A DNA stretch of 64,000 bases, taken from Rhodococcus sp. X156. GTDB taxonomy: Bacteria > Actinomycetota > Actinomycetes > Mycobacteriales > Mycobacteriaceae. The notes below the pieces were generated by a model. The model was not told the origin of the DNA and did not search any database. It was given only the letters and a program-made list of their open reading frames with translations. Positions 7,952 through 16,714 of the stretch are shown piece after piece (positions within the stretch are counted from its first letter, which is position 1; each line of letters starts with the position of its first letter). The translations under genes were made by a program, and so were the position numbers. The stretch covers positions 2,637,001 through 2,701,000 of the forward strand of contig NZ_CP034766.1 of the NCBI RefSeq assembly GCF_004006015.1. Direction: 5' to 3'.

Positions 7952-9448
7952 ATGACCCACCCGCCCGCAGGGCTGATGGACGCGTTCTGGGCCTACGAGC
8001 GCGCGCTGATGGCCAACGACCTCGACGCCCTCGACCGGCTCTTCGCCCCCGGCCCCAACACCCTGCGTGGTGACGCCAACGGGCTGCTGGTCGGCCACGA
8101 GCAGATCAGCGCGTTCCGCGGCGCCCGTGGCGGCGCCCCGCGCCGGCGGATCGTGCAGGCCCACGTGCAGACCGTCGCTGACGACCACGCGCTCGTCGTC
8201 GCCGTCACCGAGCTCGCCCGGGGCGGGCGGGGCCAGCAGACACAGCTGTGGCGGCGCGCCGACGGCCGCTGGGCGGTCACCGCCGCCCACGTCTCCCTCC
8301 CGGCGCCAGCGCTGGACACTCGGGTGTGGCGCGTCGTCGGCGACCCGCTGGTCCACGCCCCCCACACCGGCCCGCTCACCGGGGAGAGCGTCGCGGTCAA
8401 GGACCTCTTCGCCGTCGCGGGCCACCGCGTCGGCGCCGGCAACCCGGCCTGGGAGGCCGCGGCGACGCCGGAGCCCGCGCACGCCACCGCCGTCGCCCGG
8501 CTGCTCGACGCCGGCGCCGACGTCCGCGGCATCGCCCGCACCGACGAGCTCGCCTACAGCCTGGCCGGGACCAACGCCCACTTCGGCACCCCGCCGAACC
8601 CGCGGGCGCCGCACCGGATCTCCGGCGGCTCCACCTCGGGCTCGGCCAGCGCGGTCTCCCTCGGCCACGCGAGCATCGGGCTGGGCACCGACACCGGCGG
8701 GTCGATCCGCGTGCCGGCGTCCTACCAGGGGCTCTTCGGGCTGCGCAGCACCCACGGTGCCGTGCCCCTCGACGGGGTGCTGCCGCTGGCCCCGTCCTTC
8801 GACACCGTCGGCTGGCTGGCCCGCGACGCCGCCCTGCTCGCCCGCGTGGGCGAGGCGCTGCTGCCCCCGGCCGCTCCCCCCAGCCGCACTGCGCTGGTCG
8901 TCGTCCCGCAGCTGGTGGCCCTCGCCCAGCCCGACGTCGCCGACGCCGTGCGCCGCTGGGTCGGAGCGCACGACGTGTCCACCGAGGACTGGGACCTCGC
9001 CCAGCTGCCCACCTGGCTCGCGGCGTTCCAGACCCTGCAGGCGCACGAGGCGTGGCGCAGCCACGGTGGCTGGGTCGGCACGCACGCCGAGGCGATGGAC
9101 CCCGACGTGCGTGGGCGCTTCGAGGCCGCCTCCCGGGTGACGCTCGAGCAGGCGGAGCAGGCAGCGAGCACGGTCGCCGCGGCGCGGGCGACCATCAGAG
9201 ACTTCGTGGGTGATCGGGTGCTCGTGCTGCCCGCCACCTCCTCGGTGGCGCCCCGGATCGGCGAGGGGCTGCAGGCGGTTCGTGACGCCACCATGCAGCT
9301 CACGTGCCTGGCCGGCATCGGCGGTCTGCCGGCGCTGTCGCTGCCGGTGACCACCTCCGGCGGCCTGCCGTGCGGGGTCTGCCTGGTGGCCGCCCCTGGC
9401 CGCGACCGGGACCTGCTGGCGCTGACGTGCGAGCTGGCACAACCGTAA
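7952..9448 (+). CDS. AtzH/HpxZ-like domain fused to amidase-signature hydrolase (HpxY-like); candidate oxalurate amidohydrolase
   Basis: A 498-residue fusion. Residues ~1-125 form an NTF2-fold DUF3225 domain (AtzH/HpxZ family). Residues ~135-495 form an amidase-signature enzyme with the Lys150 (AVKDLF), Ser227 (GGSTSG) and Ser251 (GTDTGGSIR) triad. In Klebsiella, separate hpxY (amidase) and hpxZ (DUF3225) genes serve oxalurate breakdown, and AtzE/AtzH do related steps in cyanurate degradation. Here PucG downstream would make oxalurate, so amide hydrolysis of oxalurate is the inferred role; other ureido acids are possible. The ATG at 7952 is chosen because the upstream extension lacks domain character. 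TAGCGT ends 8 bases before it and no Shine-Dalgarno is visible, so it is probably leaderless. Confidence 0.8.
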   Translation: MTHPPAGLMDAFWAYERALMANDLDALDRLFAPGPNTLRGDANGLLVGHEQISAFRGARGGAPRRRIVQAHVQTVADDHALVVAVTELARGGRGQQTQLWRRADGRWAVTAAHVSLPAPALDTRVWRVVGDPLVHAPHTGPLTGESVAVKDLFAVAGHRVGAGNPAWEAAATPEPAHATAVARLLDAGADVRGIARTDELAYSLAGTNAHFGTPPNPRAPHRISGGSTSGSASAVSLGHASIGLGTDTGGSIRVPASYQGLFGLRSTHGAVPLDGVLPLAPSFDTVGWLARDAALLARVGEALLPPAAPPSRTALVVVPQLVALAQPDVADAVRRWVGAHDVSTEDWDLAQLPTWLAAFQTLQAHEAWRSHGGWVGTHAEAMDPDVRGRFEAASRVTLEQAEQAASTVAAARATIRDFVGDRVLVLPATSSVAPRIGEGLQAVRDATMQLTCLAGIGGLPALSLPVTTSGGLPCGVCLVAAPGRDRDLLALTCELAQP

Positions 9449-9455
9449 CGCCGCC

Positions 9456-9469
9456 GAAACGAGCGTTTC
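9456..9469. promoter_or_regulatory. Putative purine-regulon operator, copy 2
   Basis: GAAACGAGCGTTTC is a perfect 6-2-6 palindrome eight bases after the amidase stop. It lies about 50 bases upstream of the OHCU decarboxylase start and just ahead of a TAACGT -10-like element (9492-9497). This is the best copy of the three-copy motif. Confidence 0.65.
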
Positions 9470-9520
9470 CGTCCCCTTCACAAACGCTGCCTAACGTCAA
9501 CGGCAGCCGAAGGAGGCGAC

Positions 9521-10015
9521 GTGCAGATCGAGGACTTCAACACCATGAGCGAGGCGGCGGCGAGCGCCACCGTCCGCCCGTGCGCCGCCATCGACAGCTG
9601 GGTGCAGGCGCTGGTGGCGGGGCGCCCGTACGCCAGCGTGGCCGAGCTCAGCGCCTGCGCGACCGCCCGGGCCGCCACCTGGACCGGCGCGGAGGTGCAG
9701 GCAGCGCTGGCCGACCATCCCCGCATCGGTGAGCGGCCCTCCGGCGACGGTGCCAGCGCGGCGATGTCGCGTCGCGAACAGTCCACTGTGGACGGTGACG
9801 ATGCCGACCTCGCGCGTCGGCTCGCCGAGGGCAACCGCCGCTACGAGGAGACCTTCGACCGGATCTACCTCGTCCGCGCCGCCGGGCGCAGCGCCGAGGA
9901 CATCCTCGCGCTGCTCGAGGAGCGGCTGACCCACGACCCGGAGACCGAGCTGGCGGTGACCGCCGGCCAGCTCGCCGAGGTCGCCGTCCTGCGCCTAGAA
10001 GGGCTGTTCACATGA
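9521..10015 (+). CDS. uraD: 2-oxo-4-hydroxy-4-carboxy-5-ureidoimidazoline (OHCU) decarboxylase
   Basis: Converts OHCU to (S)-allantoin, the last step of urate ring opening. The 164-residue length fits the family. The substrate-binding signature DHPRIGE is present near residues 65-71, preceded by an ALADHP helix, with the YEETFDRIYLVRAAGRSAEDIL helix pair following. GTG start with a strong AAGGAGG 4-10 bases upstream. First gene of a long operon; its end overlaps the next gene by four bases. Confidence 0.95.
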   Translation: MQIEDFNTMSEAAASATVRPCAAIDSWVQALVAGRPYASVAELSACATARAATWTGAEVQAALADHPRIGERPSGDGASAAMSRREQSTVDGDDADLARRLAEGNRRYEETFDRIYLVRAAGRSAEDILALLEERLTHDPETELAVTAGQLAEVAVLRLEGLFT

Positions 10016-10332
10016 GCACCTGCTCCACGCACGCCCTCGACGCCGCCCTCGGCGTCCCCGCGGCCGGACTGCCGGTGACGCTGCGGGACTCCGCGGAGGT
10101 CACCCTCGCCGAGGCGGTGACCGACGCCGACGGCCGGGTCCGCTTCCCCGCCGACCTCGGTTCAGGCCCGCATTCCCTCACCTTCGCCACCGGCCCGTGG
10201 TTCGCCGCAGCCGGGCGCGACACCTTCTTCCCCGAGGTCCGCCTCACCTTCACCGTGCCTGCGGACCAGCAGCACCACCACGTGGCCCTGCTGCTGAGCC
10301 CGTTCGCCTACACCACCTACAAAGGGAGCTGA
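10012..10332 (+). CDS. uraH: 5-hydroxyisourate (HIU) hydrolase, transthyretin-related
   Basis: Hydrolyses 5-hydroxyisourate, the uricase product, to OHCU. A 106-residue transthyretin-like beta-sandwich. It opens with STCSTHALDAALGVPA containing the catalytic His and ends in YTTYKGS, a variant of the family C-terminal YRGS tetrapeptide with Lys for Arg. The ATG overlaps the uraD stop (ATGA). The HHHVALLLSPFAYTTY C-terminal strand is intact. It sits between uraD and uricase, as usual. Confidence 0.95.
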   Translation: MSTCSTHALDAALGVPAAGLPVTLRDSAEVTLAEAVTDADGRVRFPADLGSGPHSLTFATGPWFAAAGRDTFFPEVRLTFTVPADQQHHHVALLLSPFAYTTYKGS

Positions 10333-10333
10333 C

Positions 10334-11248
10334 GTGGCCAACGGCGACGTGATCTTGGGCGCGAACCAGTACGGCAAGGCGGAGTGCCGCCTCGTGCGCA
10401 TCACTCGGGACACCGAGGTGCACCAGATCGAGGACCTGACCGTCACCGCCCAGCTGCGCGGGGACTTCGTGGCGTGCCACACCGACGGCGACAACAGCCA
10501 GGTGGTGGCCACCGACACCCAGAAGAACACCGTGTACGCCTTCGCCAGGGAGCACGGCATCGGCTCGCCCGAGCAGTTCCTGCTGACGCTGGGCCGCCAC
10601 TTCGTGGACAGCTTCGAGTGGGTCAGCGGCGGACGGTGGGAGGCCGAGCAGCACAGCTGGAGCCGGATCGTCGCCGACGGTGCGCCCCACGACCACGCCT
10701 TCGTCCGGGCCGGCCAGGAGGTGCGCACCGCGGTGGTGCAGCGCGACGGGGACGAGACCTTCGTGGTGGCCGGCCTCAAGGACTGCACCGTCCTGAAGTC
10801 CACCGGGTCGGAGTTCCATGGCTTCCCGCGTGACCGGTTCACCACGCTCGGAGAGACCGACGACCGGATCCTCGCCACGTCGGTGACGGCGTGGTGGCGC
10901 TACACCGACCCGGCCTCGATGGACAGCGACGACTTCAACGCCTGCTACGACGCCGTCCGCGCCACGCTGCTGGAGACCTTCGCGAGCGTGCACTCCCTGG
11001 CCCTGCAGCAGACCATCTTCGCGGTGGGCAAGGCGATCCTCACCCGCTTCCCGGGCATCGCCGAGGTCAAGCTGTCCTGCCCCAACAAGCACCACTTCCT
11101 CGTCGACCTGGCGCCGTTCGACATGGACAACCCCGGCGAGGTGTTCTTCGCCGCCGACCGCCCCTACGGGCTGATCCAGGCGACGGTCCAGCGCGAGGGC
11201 GCCGCCGAGGAGCCACGGGCATGGGCGACCATCGCCGGGTTCTGCTGA
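10334..11248 (+). CDS. Uricase (factor-independent urate hydroxylase)
   Basis: Oxidises urate with O2 to 5-hydroxyisourate and H2O2, without a cofactor. A 304-residue protein with two T-fold domains. It has the N-terminal NQYGKAECRLV segment, TDTQKNTVYAFA with the catalytic Thr, FVDSFEWVSGG, LKDCTVLKSTGSEFHGF and the late LSCPNKHHFLVDL strand. GTG start one base after the uraH stop; AAAGGGAGCTGAC provides the ribosome site. It releases H2O2, but no catalase gene is seen nearby. Confidence 0.95.
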   Translation: MANGDVILGANQYGKAECRLVRITRDTEVHQIEDLTVTAQLRGDFVACHTDGDNSQVVATDTQKNTVYAFAREHGIGSPEQFLLTLGRHFVDSFEWVSGGRWEAEQHSWSRIVADGAPHDHAFVRAGQEVRTAVVQRDGDETFVVAGLKDCTVLKSTGSEFHGFPRDRFTTLGETDDRILATSVTAWWRYTDPASMDSDDFNACYDAVRATLLETFASVHSLALQQTIFAVGKAILTRFPGIAEVKLSCPNKHHFLVDLAPFDMDNPGEVFFAADRPYGLIQATVQREGAAEEPRAWATIAGFC

Positions 11249-12591
11249 TGCTCGTCGACGCCGTCCGCGCACGGCACGTCCTCGTCGACGGCGCGTTCGT
11301 CCCGGCCACGGTGACCATCACCGACGGCACCATCAGCACCGTCGCCCCCTTCGACCACCAGCTGACCGGCACCGTCCTGGACGCACCCGACACCGCCTAC
11401 GTGCTGCCCGGCGTGGTGGACACCCACGTGCACGTCAACGAGCCCGGCCGCACCGAGTGGGAGGGGTTCACCTCCGCCACCACCGCCGCTGCGCTCGGCG
11501 GCGTCACCACCCTCGTCGACATGCCGCTGAACTCCCTGCCGCCCACCACCACCGTGGCGCACCTGCGAGCCAAGCAGCAGGCCGCAGCCGGTCAGCTCGC
11601 GGTGGACGTGGCGTTCTGGGGCGGCGCGGTCCCCGGCAACCTGGCCCACCTCGAGCCGCTGTGGGACGCCGGGGTGCTGGGCTTCAAGTGCTTCCTGTCA
11701 CCGTCGGGCGTCGAGGAGTTCCCGCCGCTGTCGCCCGCCGACTTCACCGCCGCCCTCACCGAGGTGGCCCGGATCGACGCGCTCATGGTGGTGCACGCCG
11801 AGGACGCCGCGGTGCTCGAGGCCGCCCCGGCCGTCCCCAGCCGCGCCTACGCCGACTTCCTGCTCTCCCGCCCGGACACCGCCGAGACCACCGCCATCGC
11901 CCGGGTGATCGACGGCGCCCGCCGCACCGGCGCCCGGGTGCACGTGCTGCACCTGTCCAGCGCCCGCGCCCTGGACCTGCTCGCCGACGCCCGCGCCGAG
12001 GGCCTGCCCATCACCGTGGAGACCTGCCCGCACTACCTCTGCTTCACCGCCGAGGCCATCCCCGACGCCGCACCGCAGTTCAAGTGCTGCCCGCCGATCC
12101 GCGACGCCGGCAACCGCGAGCAGCTGTGGCAAGCCCTGTGCGACGGCGTGATCGACGTCGTGGTCAGCGACCACTCCCCCGCCACCGCGCAGGAGAAGCT
12201 CCGCGGCGACGGCGAGCTGCAGCAGGCCTGGGGCGGGGTGTCCGGCCTGCAGGTGGGGTTCACCGCCGTGGCCCACGAGGCCCGCGAGCGCGGCATCGGG
12301 CTGGCCGAGGTGAGCCGCTGGATGTCGCGCAGCACCGCCGAGCTGGTCGGCCTCGGCGGGAAGGGTCGCATCGCCCCGGGCGCCGACGCCGACCTCGCGG
12401 TCTACGACACCGCCACCGAGCTGCACGTGGACGTGGACCGCCTCGCCCACCGCAACCCCCTCTCGGCCTACGACGGGCTGCGCTACGCCGGCTCCGTCGT
12501 GCACACCGTGGTCGCCGGCGCCGTGGTCGCGGCAAGCCCTGATCACTCCCGTGGCCGCCTGCTCACCCGCCCGCCAGGAAGGCCGTCATGA
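11248..12591 (+). CDS. allB: Allantoinase
   Basis: Opens the hydantoin ring of allantoin to give allantoate. A 447-residue cyclic amidohydrolase with the binuclear metal set: H60/H62 (DTHVHVNEPG), carboxylated-lysine candidate K147 (GFKCFLSPSG), H183 (VVHAED), H235 (LHLSSA) and D308 (VSDHSP). Its ATG shares one base with the uricase stop (TGATG) and its stop overlaps the aminotransferase start. The NEPG and SPSG motifs favour allantoinase over dihydropyrimidinase, as does the context. Confidence 0.95.
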   Translation: MLVDAVRARHVLVDGAFVPATVTITDGTISTVAPFDHQLTGTVLDAPDTAYVLPGVVDTHVHVNEPGRTEWEGFTSATTAAALGGVTTLVDMPLNSLPPTTTVAHLRAKQQAAAGQLAVDVAFWGGAVPGNLAHLEPLWDAGVLGFKCFLSPSGVEEFPPLSPADFTAALTEVARIDALMVVHAEDAAVLEAAPAVPSRAYADFLLSRPDTAETTAIARVIDGARRTGARVHVLHLSSARALDLLADARAEGLPITVETCPHYLCFTAEAIPDAAPQFKCCPPIRDAGNREQLWQALCDGVIDVVVSDHSPATAQEKLRGDGELQQAWGGVSGLQVGFTAVAHEARERGIGLAEVSRWMSRSTAELVGLGGKGRIAPGADADLAVYDTATELHVDVDRLAHRNPLSAYDGLRYAGSVVHTVVAGAVVAASPDHSRGRLLTRPPGRPS

Positions 12592-13799
12592 ACCAGATCA
12601 ACCCGCCGCCGCGGCTGCTGATGGGCCCCGGCCCGAGCACGGCCGATCCCCGGGTGCTGCGTGCGATGTCGGCCCAGCTCGTCGGGCAGTACGACCCCGC
12701 GATGACGGACCTGATGAACGAGACCATGGAGCTCTACCGCGAGGTGTTCAGCACGCGCAACGAGCAGACGTTCCTGGTCGACGGCACCTCCCGGGCCGGC
12801 ATCGAGGCGGCACTGGTCTCCCTGCTGGAGCCGGGCGACCGGATGCTGGTGCCGGTGCTCGGCCGCTTCGGCCACCTGCTGGTGGAGATCGCGGAGCGCT
12901 GCGGCGCCGAGGTGCACACCATCACCGTGCCCTGGGGCGAGGTCTTCCGCCCGGAGCAGGTGGAGGAGGCGGTGCTCGCCGTGCGGCCCAAGCTGCTGGC
13001 CGTGGTGCAGGGCGACACCTCCACCACCATGTGCCAGCCGCTGGCCGACCTCGGCGAGATCTGCCGTCGCCACGACGTGCTGCTCTACTGCGACGCCACC
13101 GCCTCCCTGGGCGGCAACCCCTACCCCGCCGACGCCTGGGGCATCGACGTCACCACGGCCGGTCTGCAGAAGTGCCTGGGCGGTCCCTCGGGCAGCGCAC
13201 CCATCACCCTCTCCCCGCGCGCGGTGGCGGTGATCGAGGCCCGCAGGCACGTGGAGGCGGGCATCCGGGACGCCGGTGACCAGCCCCGGGGCCGGCGGAT
13301 CCAGTCGAACTACTTCGACCTGGCCATGGTCATGGACTACTGGGGCCCGCGGCGGCTCAACCACCACACCGAGGCCACCACCATGCTCTACGGCGCCCGC
13401 GAGTGCGCCCGGCTGCTGGTGGCGGAGGGCATCGACAATGCCGTCGAGCGCCACCGGCTGCACGGGGCGGCCATGCTCGCCGGCGTCCAGGGCCTGGGCC
13501 TGGGCGTCTTCGGCGACCTGGCGCACAAGATGAACAACGTCGTGGCGGTGGAGATCCCCGACGGCGTGGACGGCGAGGGGCTGCGGGCAGCGCTGCTGGC
13601 GGACTTCGGCATCGAGATCGGGACGTCGTTCGGGCCGCTGCACGGCCGGGTCTGGCGGATCGGAACCATGGGCTACAACGCCCGCCGCGACGCGGTGCTC
13701 ACCACCCTGGCCGCCCTGGAGCAGGTGCTGCGGGCCTGCGGTGCGGCGGTCACCGCCGGCGGGGGCGTCGGCGCGGCCCGGGAGGTGTACGCCGGATGA
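12588..13799 (+). CDS. pucG: Class V aminotransferase, (S)-ureidoglycine-glyoxylate type
   Basis: A 403-residue PLP enzyme of fold type I. The PLP-lysine is K195 (GLQKCLGGPSG), the PLP-ring Asp is D169 (YCDATAS), the phosphate segment is DGTSRAGIEAAL, and the late IGTMGYNARRDAV strand is present. The LLMGPGPS N-terminus is shared with alanine-glyoxylate aminotransferases. Between allantoinase and allantoate amidohydrolase the role is almost certainly that of Bacillus PucG: transamination of ureidoglycine with glyoxylate, giving glycine and oxalurate. Overlaps both neighbours by ATGA. Confidence 0.88.
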   Translation: MNQINPPPRLLMGPGPSTADPRVLRAMSAQLVGQYDPAMTDLMNETMELYREVFSTRNEQTFLVDGTSRAGIEAALVSLLEPGDRMLVPVLGRFGHLLVEIAERCGAEVHTITVPWGEVFRPEQVEEAVLAVRPKLLAVVQGDTSTTMCQPLADLGEICRRHDVLLYCDATASLGGNPYPADAWGIDVTTAGLQKCLGGPSGSAPITLSPRAVAVIEARRHVEAGIRDAGDQPRGRRIQSNYFDLAMVMDYWGPRRLNHHTEATTMLYGARECARLLVAEGIDNAVERHRLHGAAMLAGVQGLGLGVFGDLAHKMNNVVAVEIPDGVDGEGLRAALLADFGIEIGTSFGPLHGRVWRIGTMGYNARRDAVLTTLAALEQVLRACGAAVTAGGGVGAAREVYAG

Positions 13800-15070
13800 G
13801 CGCGCGCACCAGTGCCGCCGAGGCGATCGCCCGCTGCGCCGAGCTGAACCAGTTCTCCGCCCAGAGCGGGGCGCTCGAGCGGGTCTACCTGTCGCCGGAG
13901 CACGCCGGCGCCAACGCGCTGGCCGCCCGCTGGATGCAGGAGGCCGGGCTGCGCACGTGGCAGGACGCCGCCGGCAACCAGTGCGGACGCGTCGAGGGTC
14001 GCCGGGCCGGGATGCCCGCCCTGCTGCTCGGCTCGCACCTGGACACCGTGCCCGACGCCGGCAGCTACGACGGGATGCTCGGCGTGGTGATGGCCATCGC
14101 CGTGGCCGAGCGGCTCCGCGACCGGGCGGACCAGCTGCCGTTCGCGCTCGAGGTGATCGGGTTCAGCGACGAGGAGGGCACCCGCTTCGGCACCGCGCTG
14201 CTGGGCAGCCGGGCGGTGGTCGGCGGCTGGGAGGAGTCGTTCTGGGCGCTGCGCGACCGCGACGGCACCACGCTGCACGAGGCGTTCCAGCAGTTCGGGC
14301 TGGACCCGCACCGGTTGCCCGAGGCCACCCGGCGACCGGAGGAGCTCGTCGGCTACCTGGAGGCGCACATCGAGCAGGGCCCCTACCTGGAGGAGGCGGA
14401 CGCCGCGCTCGGCTACGTCACCACCATCGCCGGGGCGCGGCGCTTCACCGTCACGGTGCTCGGGCAGGCCCGGCACGCCGGCGGCACGCCGTACCCCCGC
14501 CGCCGCGACGCCCTGGCCGGGGCCAGCGAGGTGATCACCACCATCGAGCGGATCGCCCGCGCCTCGGAGTGCATCGCCACGGTCGGCCGGGTGGAGGTGC
14601 AGCCCGGGGCGGTCAACGTCATCGCCGGCCGCGCCGAGCTCAGCCTCGACCTGCGCGCCGCCACCGACGCCGAGCGCGACGCCATGTGGGCGGTGCTGCA
14701 CACCGAGATCGCGGCGATCTGTCAGCGCCGCGGGCTGGGGCTGGAGGTGGTCGAGACGCACTGCGCCCCCGCCGCTCCGTGTGCGGAGTGGCTGCAGCAG
14801 GCGGTGGTCGCCGGGATCCGCTCCACCGGTGACTCGCAGCCGCTGGGCCTGTGGAGCCGGGCGGGCCACGACGCGATGGTGCTGGCCGCCACCACCGACG
14901 TGGCGATGCTGTTCCTGCGCTGCCACGACGGCATCAGCCACCACCCGGCCGAGGACGTCCGCGAGGACGACGTCGCCCACGGCATCGACGCCCTGGAGCA
15001 GGCCGTGCTCGCCGTCGCCGCCCGCCTGGACGCGCGGGTGGCCGAGACACAGCAGGGAGTGGTCCAGTGA
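13796..15070 (+). CDS. allC: Allantoate amidohydrolase (M20/Zn-dependent hydantoinase/carbamoylase family)
   Basis: Hydrolyses allantoate to (S)-ureidoglycine, CO2 and ammonia. A 424-residue peptidase-M20-fold enzyme with metal ligands H81 (GSHLDTV), D92 (SYDGMLGV), E126/E127 (FSDEEGTRF), a His in EAHIEQGP and the late His pair in GISHHPAE. A dimerisation domain interrupts the catalytic domain at about 210-325. The ATG overlaps the pucG stop. N-carbamoyl amino-acid amidohydrolases look similar; the purine context settles the assignment. Confidence 0.92.
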   Translation: MSARTSAAEAIARCAELNQFSAQSGALERVYLSPEHAGANALAARWMQEAGLRTWQDAAGNQCGRVEGRRAGMPALLLGSHLDTVPDAGSYDGMLGVVMAIAVAERLRDRADQLPFALEVIGFSDEEGTRFGTALLGSRAVVGGWEESFWALRDRDGTTLHEAFQQFGLDPHRLPEATRRPEELVGYLEAHIEQGPYLEEADAALGYVTTIAGARRFTVTVLGQARHAGGTPYPRRRDALAGASEVITTIERIARASECIATVGRVEVQPGAVNVIAGRAELSLDLRAATDAERDAMWAVLHTEIAAICQRRGLGLEVVETHCAPAAPCAEWLQQAVVAGIRSTGDSQPLGLWSRAGHDAMVLAATTDVAMLFLRCHDGISHHPAEDVREDDVAHGIDALEQAVLAVAARLDARVAETQQGVVQ

Positions 15071-15876
15071 GGATCGACGAGCGCATCGCCCAGCACCACG
15101 GCGAGCTGTCTCCCCAGGAGCGCAAGGCCGCGGCGTCCCTGCTCGAGCACCTGGACGACCTCGCCACCTACCGGGCCTCCGAGCTCGCCGCCCTGGCCGG
15201 AGTCTCCAAGGCCACCATGAGCCGGCTGTTCCGCAGCCTGGGCTACGCCGACTTCGACGAGGTGCGCGACCACCTGCGCAGCCTGCGGACCCCCGGCGAG
15301 CCGCACCGCGTGGACGGCACCCCCGACCTCGCCGCCCACGCCACCCAGGAGCACCGGGCGGTGCAGCGCACCATCGCCCAGCCCGGCGTGGACGAGGTGG
15401 TCCGGCTCCTCGCCGCCGCCCGCCGGGTGACCGTGGTGGGCTGGCGCAACAGCCACCCGGTGGCCCTGCACCTGCGCCAGCAGCTGGCCCACGCCCGCGG
15501 CGACGTGCGCCTGGCCCCGCTGCCGGGGCAGGTGATGGGCGAGGAGCTCGCCGACCTCGCCGCCGGCGACGCCGTGCTGGTGATGGGCTTTCGCCGCCGC
15601 CCGGCCGGGTTCGGCGCGTTCCTGCGCGAGGCCGCCGCCACTGGCGCCACTGTGGTGCTGATCGCCGACCCCACCGGCATCGAGCACGCCGCCGCGGCCA
15701 GCACCTGGCTGGAGTGCCCGGTGCAGGGGCTGCTCGCCTTCGACAGCTACGCCGCCGCGATGAGCCTGGTCAGCGTGCTCGCCGACGGCGTGCTCTCCGA
15801 GCTGGGCCGCCCGGGCAGCGCCCGGGTCACCGCCATCAGCCGGACCTACGACCGGCTCGTCGAGGTCGAACGGTGA
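15067..15876 (+). CDS. RpiR-family transcriptional regulator (HTH-SIS), likely purine-locus regulator
   Basis: A 269-residue protein. The N-terminal RpiR helix-turn-helix (residues ~1-75, ASELAALAGVSKATMSRLFRSLGY) is followed by an SIS sugar-isomerase-type ligand domain (about 105-250; VTVVGWRNSH, DAVLVMGFRRRP). The GTG start overlaps the allC stop (GTGA), so it is inside the operon it probably controls. SIS domains here normally bind a phosphosugar, but in purine clusters RpiR proteins sense pathway intermediates; from memory, HpxU of Klebsiella is one. It is the best candidate to bind the three GAAAC-N4-GTTTC palindromes. Confidence 0.88.
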   Translation: MRIDERIAQHHGELSPQERKAAASLLEHLDDLATYRASELAALAGVSKATMSRLFRSLGYADFDEVRDHLRSLRTPGEPHRVDGTPDLAAHATQEHRAVQRTIAQPGVDEVVRLLAAARRVTVVGWRNSHPVALHLRQQLAHARGDVRLAPLPGQVMGEELADLAAGDAVLVMGFRRRPAGFGAFLREAAATGATVVLIADPTGIEHAAAASTWLECPVQGLLAFDSYAAAMSLVSVLADGVLSELGRPGSARVTAISRTYDRLVEVER

Positions 15877-15886
15877 GGGCCGCCTG

Positions 15887-16714
15887 ATGGATCTGAACAT
15901 CGTGACCGGCTACCGCCGCGCCACCCACCGCGACGACCTGCGGCTCAGCCCCGGCGAGGCGCTGCTCGGCGGCGGCTCCTGGCTGTTCTCCGAGCCGCAG
16001 CCCGCCACCACTGGCCTGGTGGACCTCACCACGCTGGGCTGGCCCGCCTGGGAGCTGCCTCCCGAGGAGCTGGGTCCCGAGGTGCCCAGGGTGTTGCGGA
16101 TCGGCGCCACCTGCACGGTGGCCGAGCTGGCGGCGGCACCGGCGGAGGTCCTGGGCGCCGCGGCGGGCCTGGTCCGCAGCTGCGCCGAGGCGTTCCTCAT
16201 GTCCTTCAAGATCCAGTCGGTGGCCACCGTGGGCGGCAACCTCTGCCTGGCCCTGCCCGCCGGGGCGATGATCTCGCTGGCCAGTGCCCTGGACGCCGAG
16301 GTGCTGGTGTGGACCCCCGACGGCGGCGCGCGGCGCGAGGCGGTGGCGTCGTTCGTCCGGGACGCCGGCCGCTCCTCCCTGCAACCGGGTGAGGTGCTGC
16401 GCGCCGTCGACGTCCCGCTGGCGCACCTGCACAGCCGCACCGCGTTCCGCCGGATCGGGCTGGCCCCGCTCGGTCGCTCCTCCGCGCTGGTGATCGGTCG
16501 GAGCGACGCCGACGGCGCCACCACGCTCACGGTCACCGCGGCCACCCGCCGACCGGTGCAGCTGCGCTTTGCCGGCGTCCCTGCCGACGGCGAGCTCGAG
16601 CGTGCGCTGGGCACCGTCGACTGCTGGTACGCCGACGCCCACGGCGCCGCGGACTGGCGCCGGGCGGTCACCACCACCCTGGCCACGGAGATCTGCGAGG
16701 AGCTGGCGTCATGA
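15887..16714 (+). CDS. Xanthine dehydrogenase FAD-binding subunit
   Basis: A 275-residue subunit of the molybdenum hydroxylase FAD family. The FAD pyrophosphate-binding strand GEALLGGGSWLF and the second FAD motif in QSVATVGGNLCLALPAG are visible, then the CO-dehydrogenase flavoprotein C-terminal domain with FRRIGLAP. It passes electrons from the iron-sulphur clusters to NAD+. It overlaps the following fused subunit by four bases (ATGA). Start ATG 15887 is preceded by GAGGG. Confidence 0.92.
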   Translation: MDLNIVTGYRRATHRDDLRLSPGEALLGGGSWLFSEPQPATTGLVDLTTLGWPAWELPPEELGPEVPRVLRIGATCTVAELAAAPAEVLGAAAGLVRSCAEAFLMSFKIQSVATVGGNLCLALPAGAMISLASALDAEVLVWTPDGGARREAVASFVRDAGRSSLQPGEVLRAVDVPLAHLHSRTAFRRIGLAPLGRSSALVIGRSDADGATTLTVTAATRRPVQLRFAGVPADGELERALGTVDCWYADAHGAADWRRAVTTTLATEICEELAS

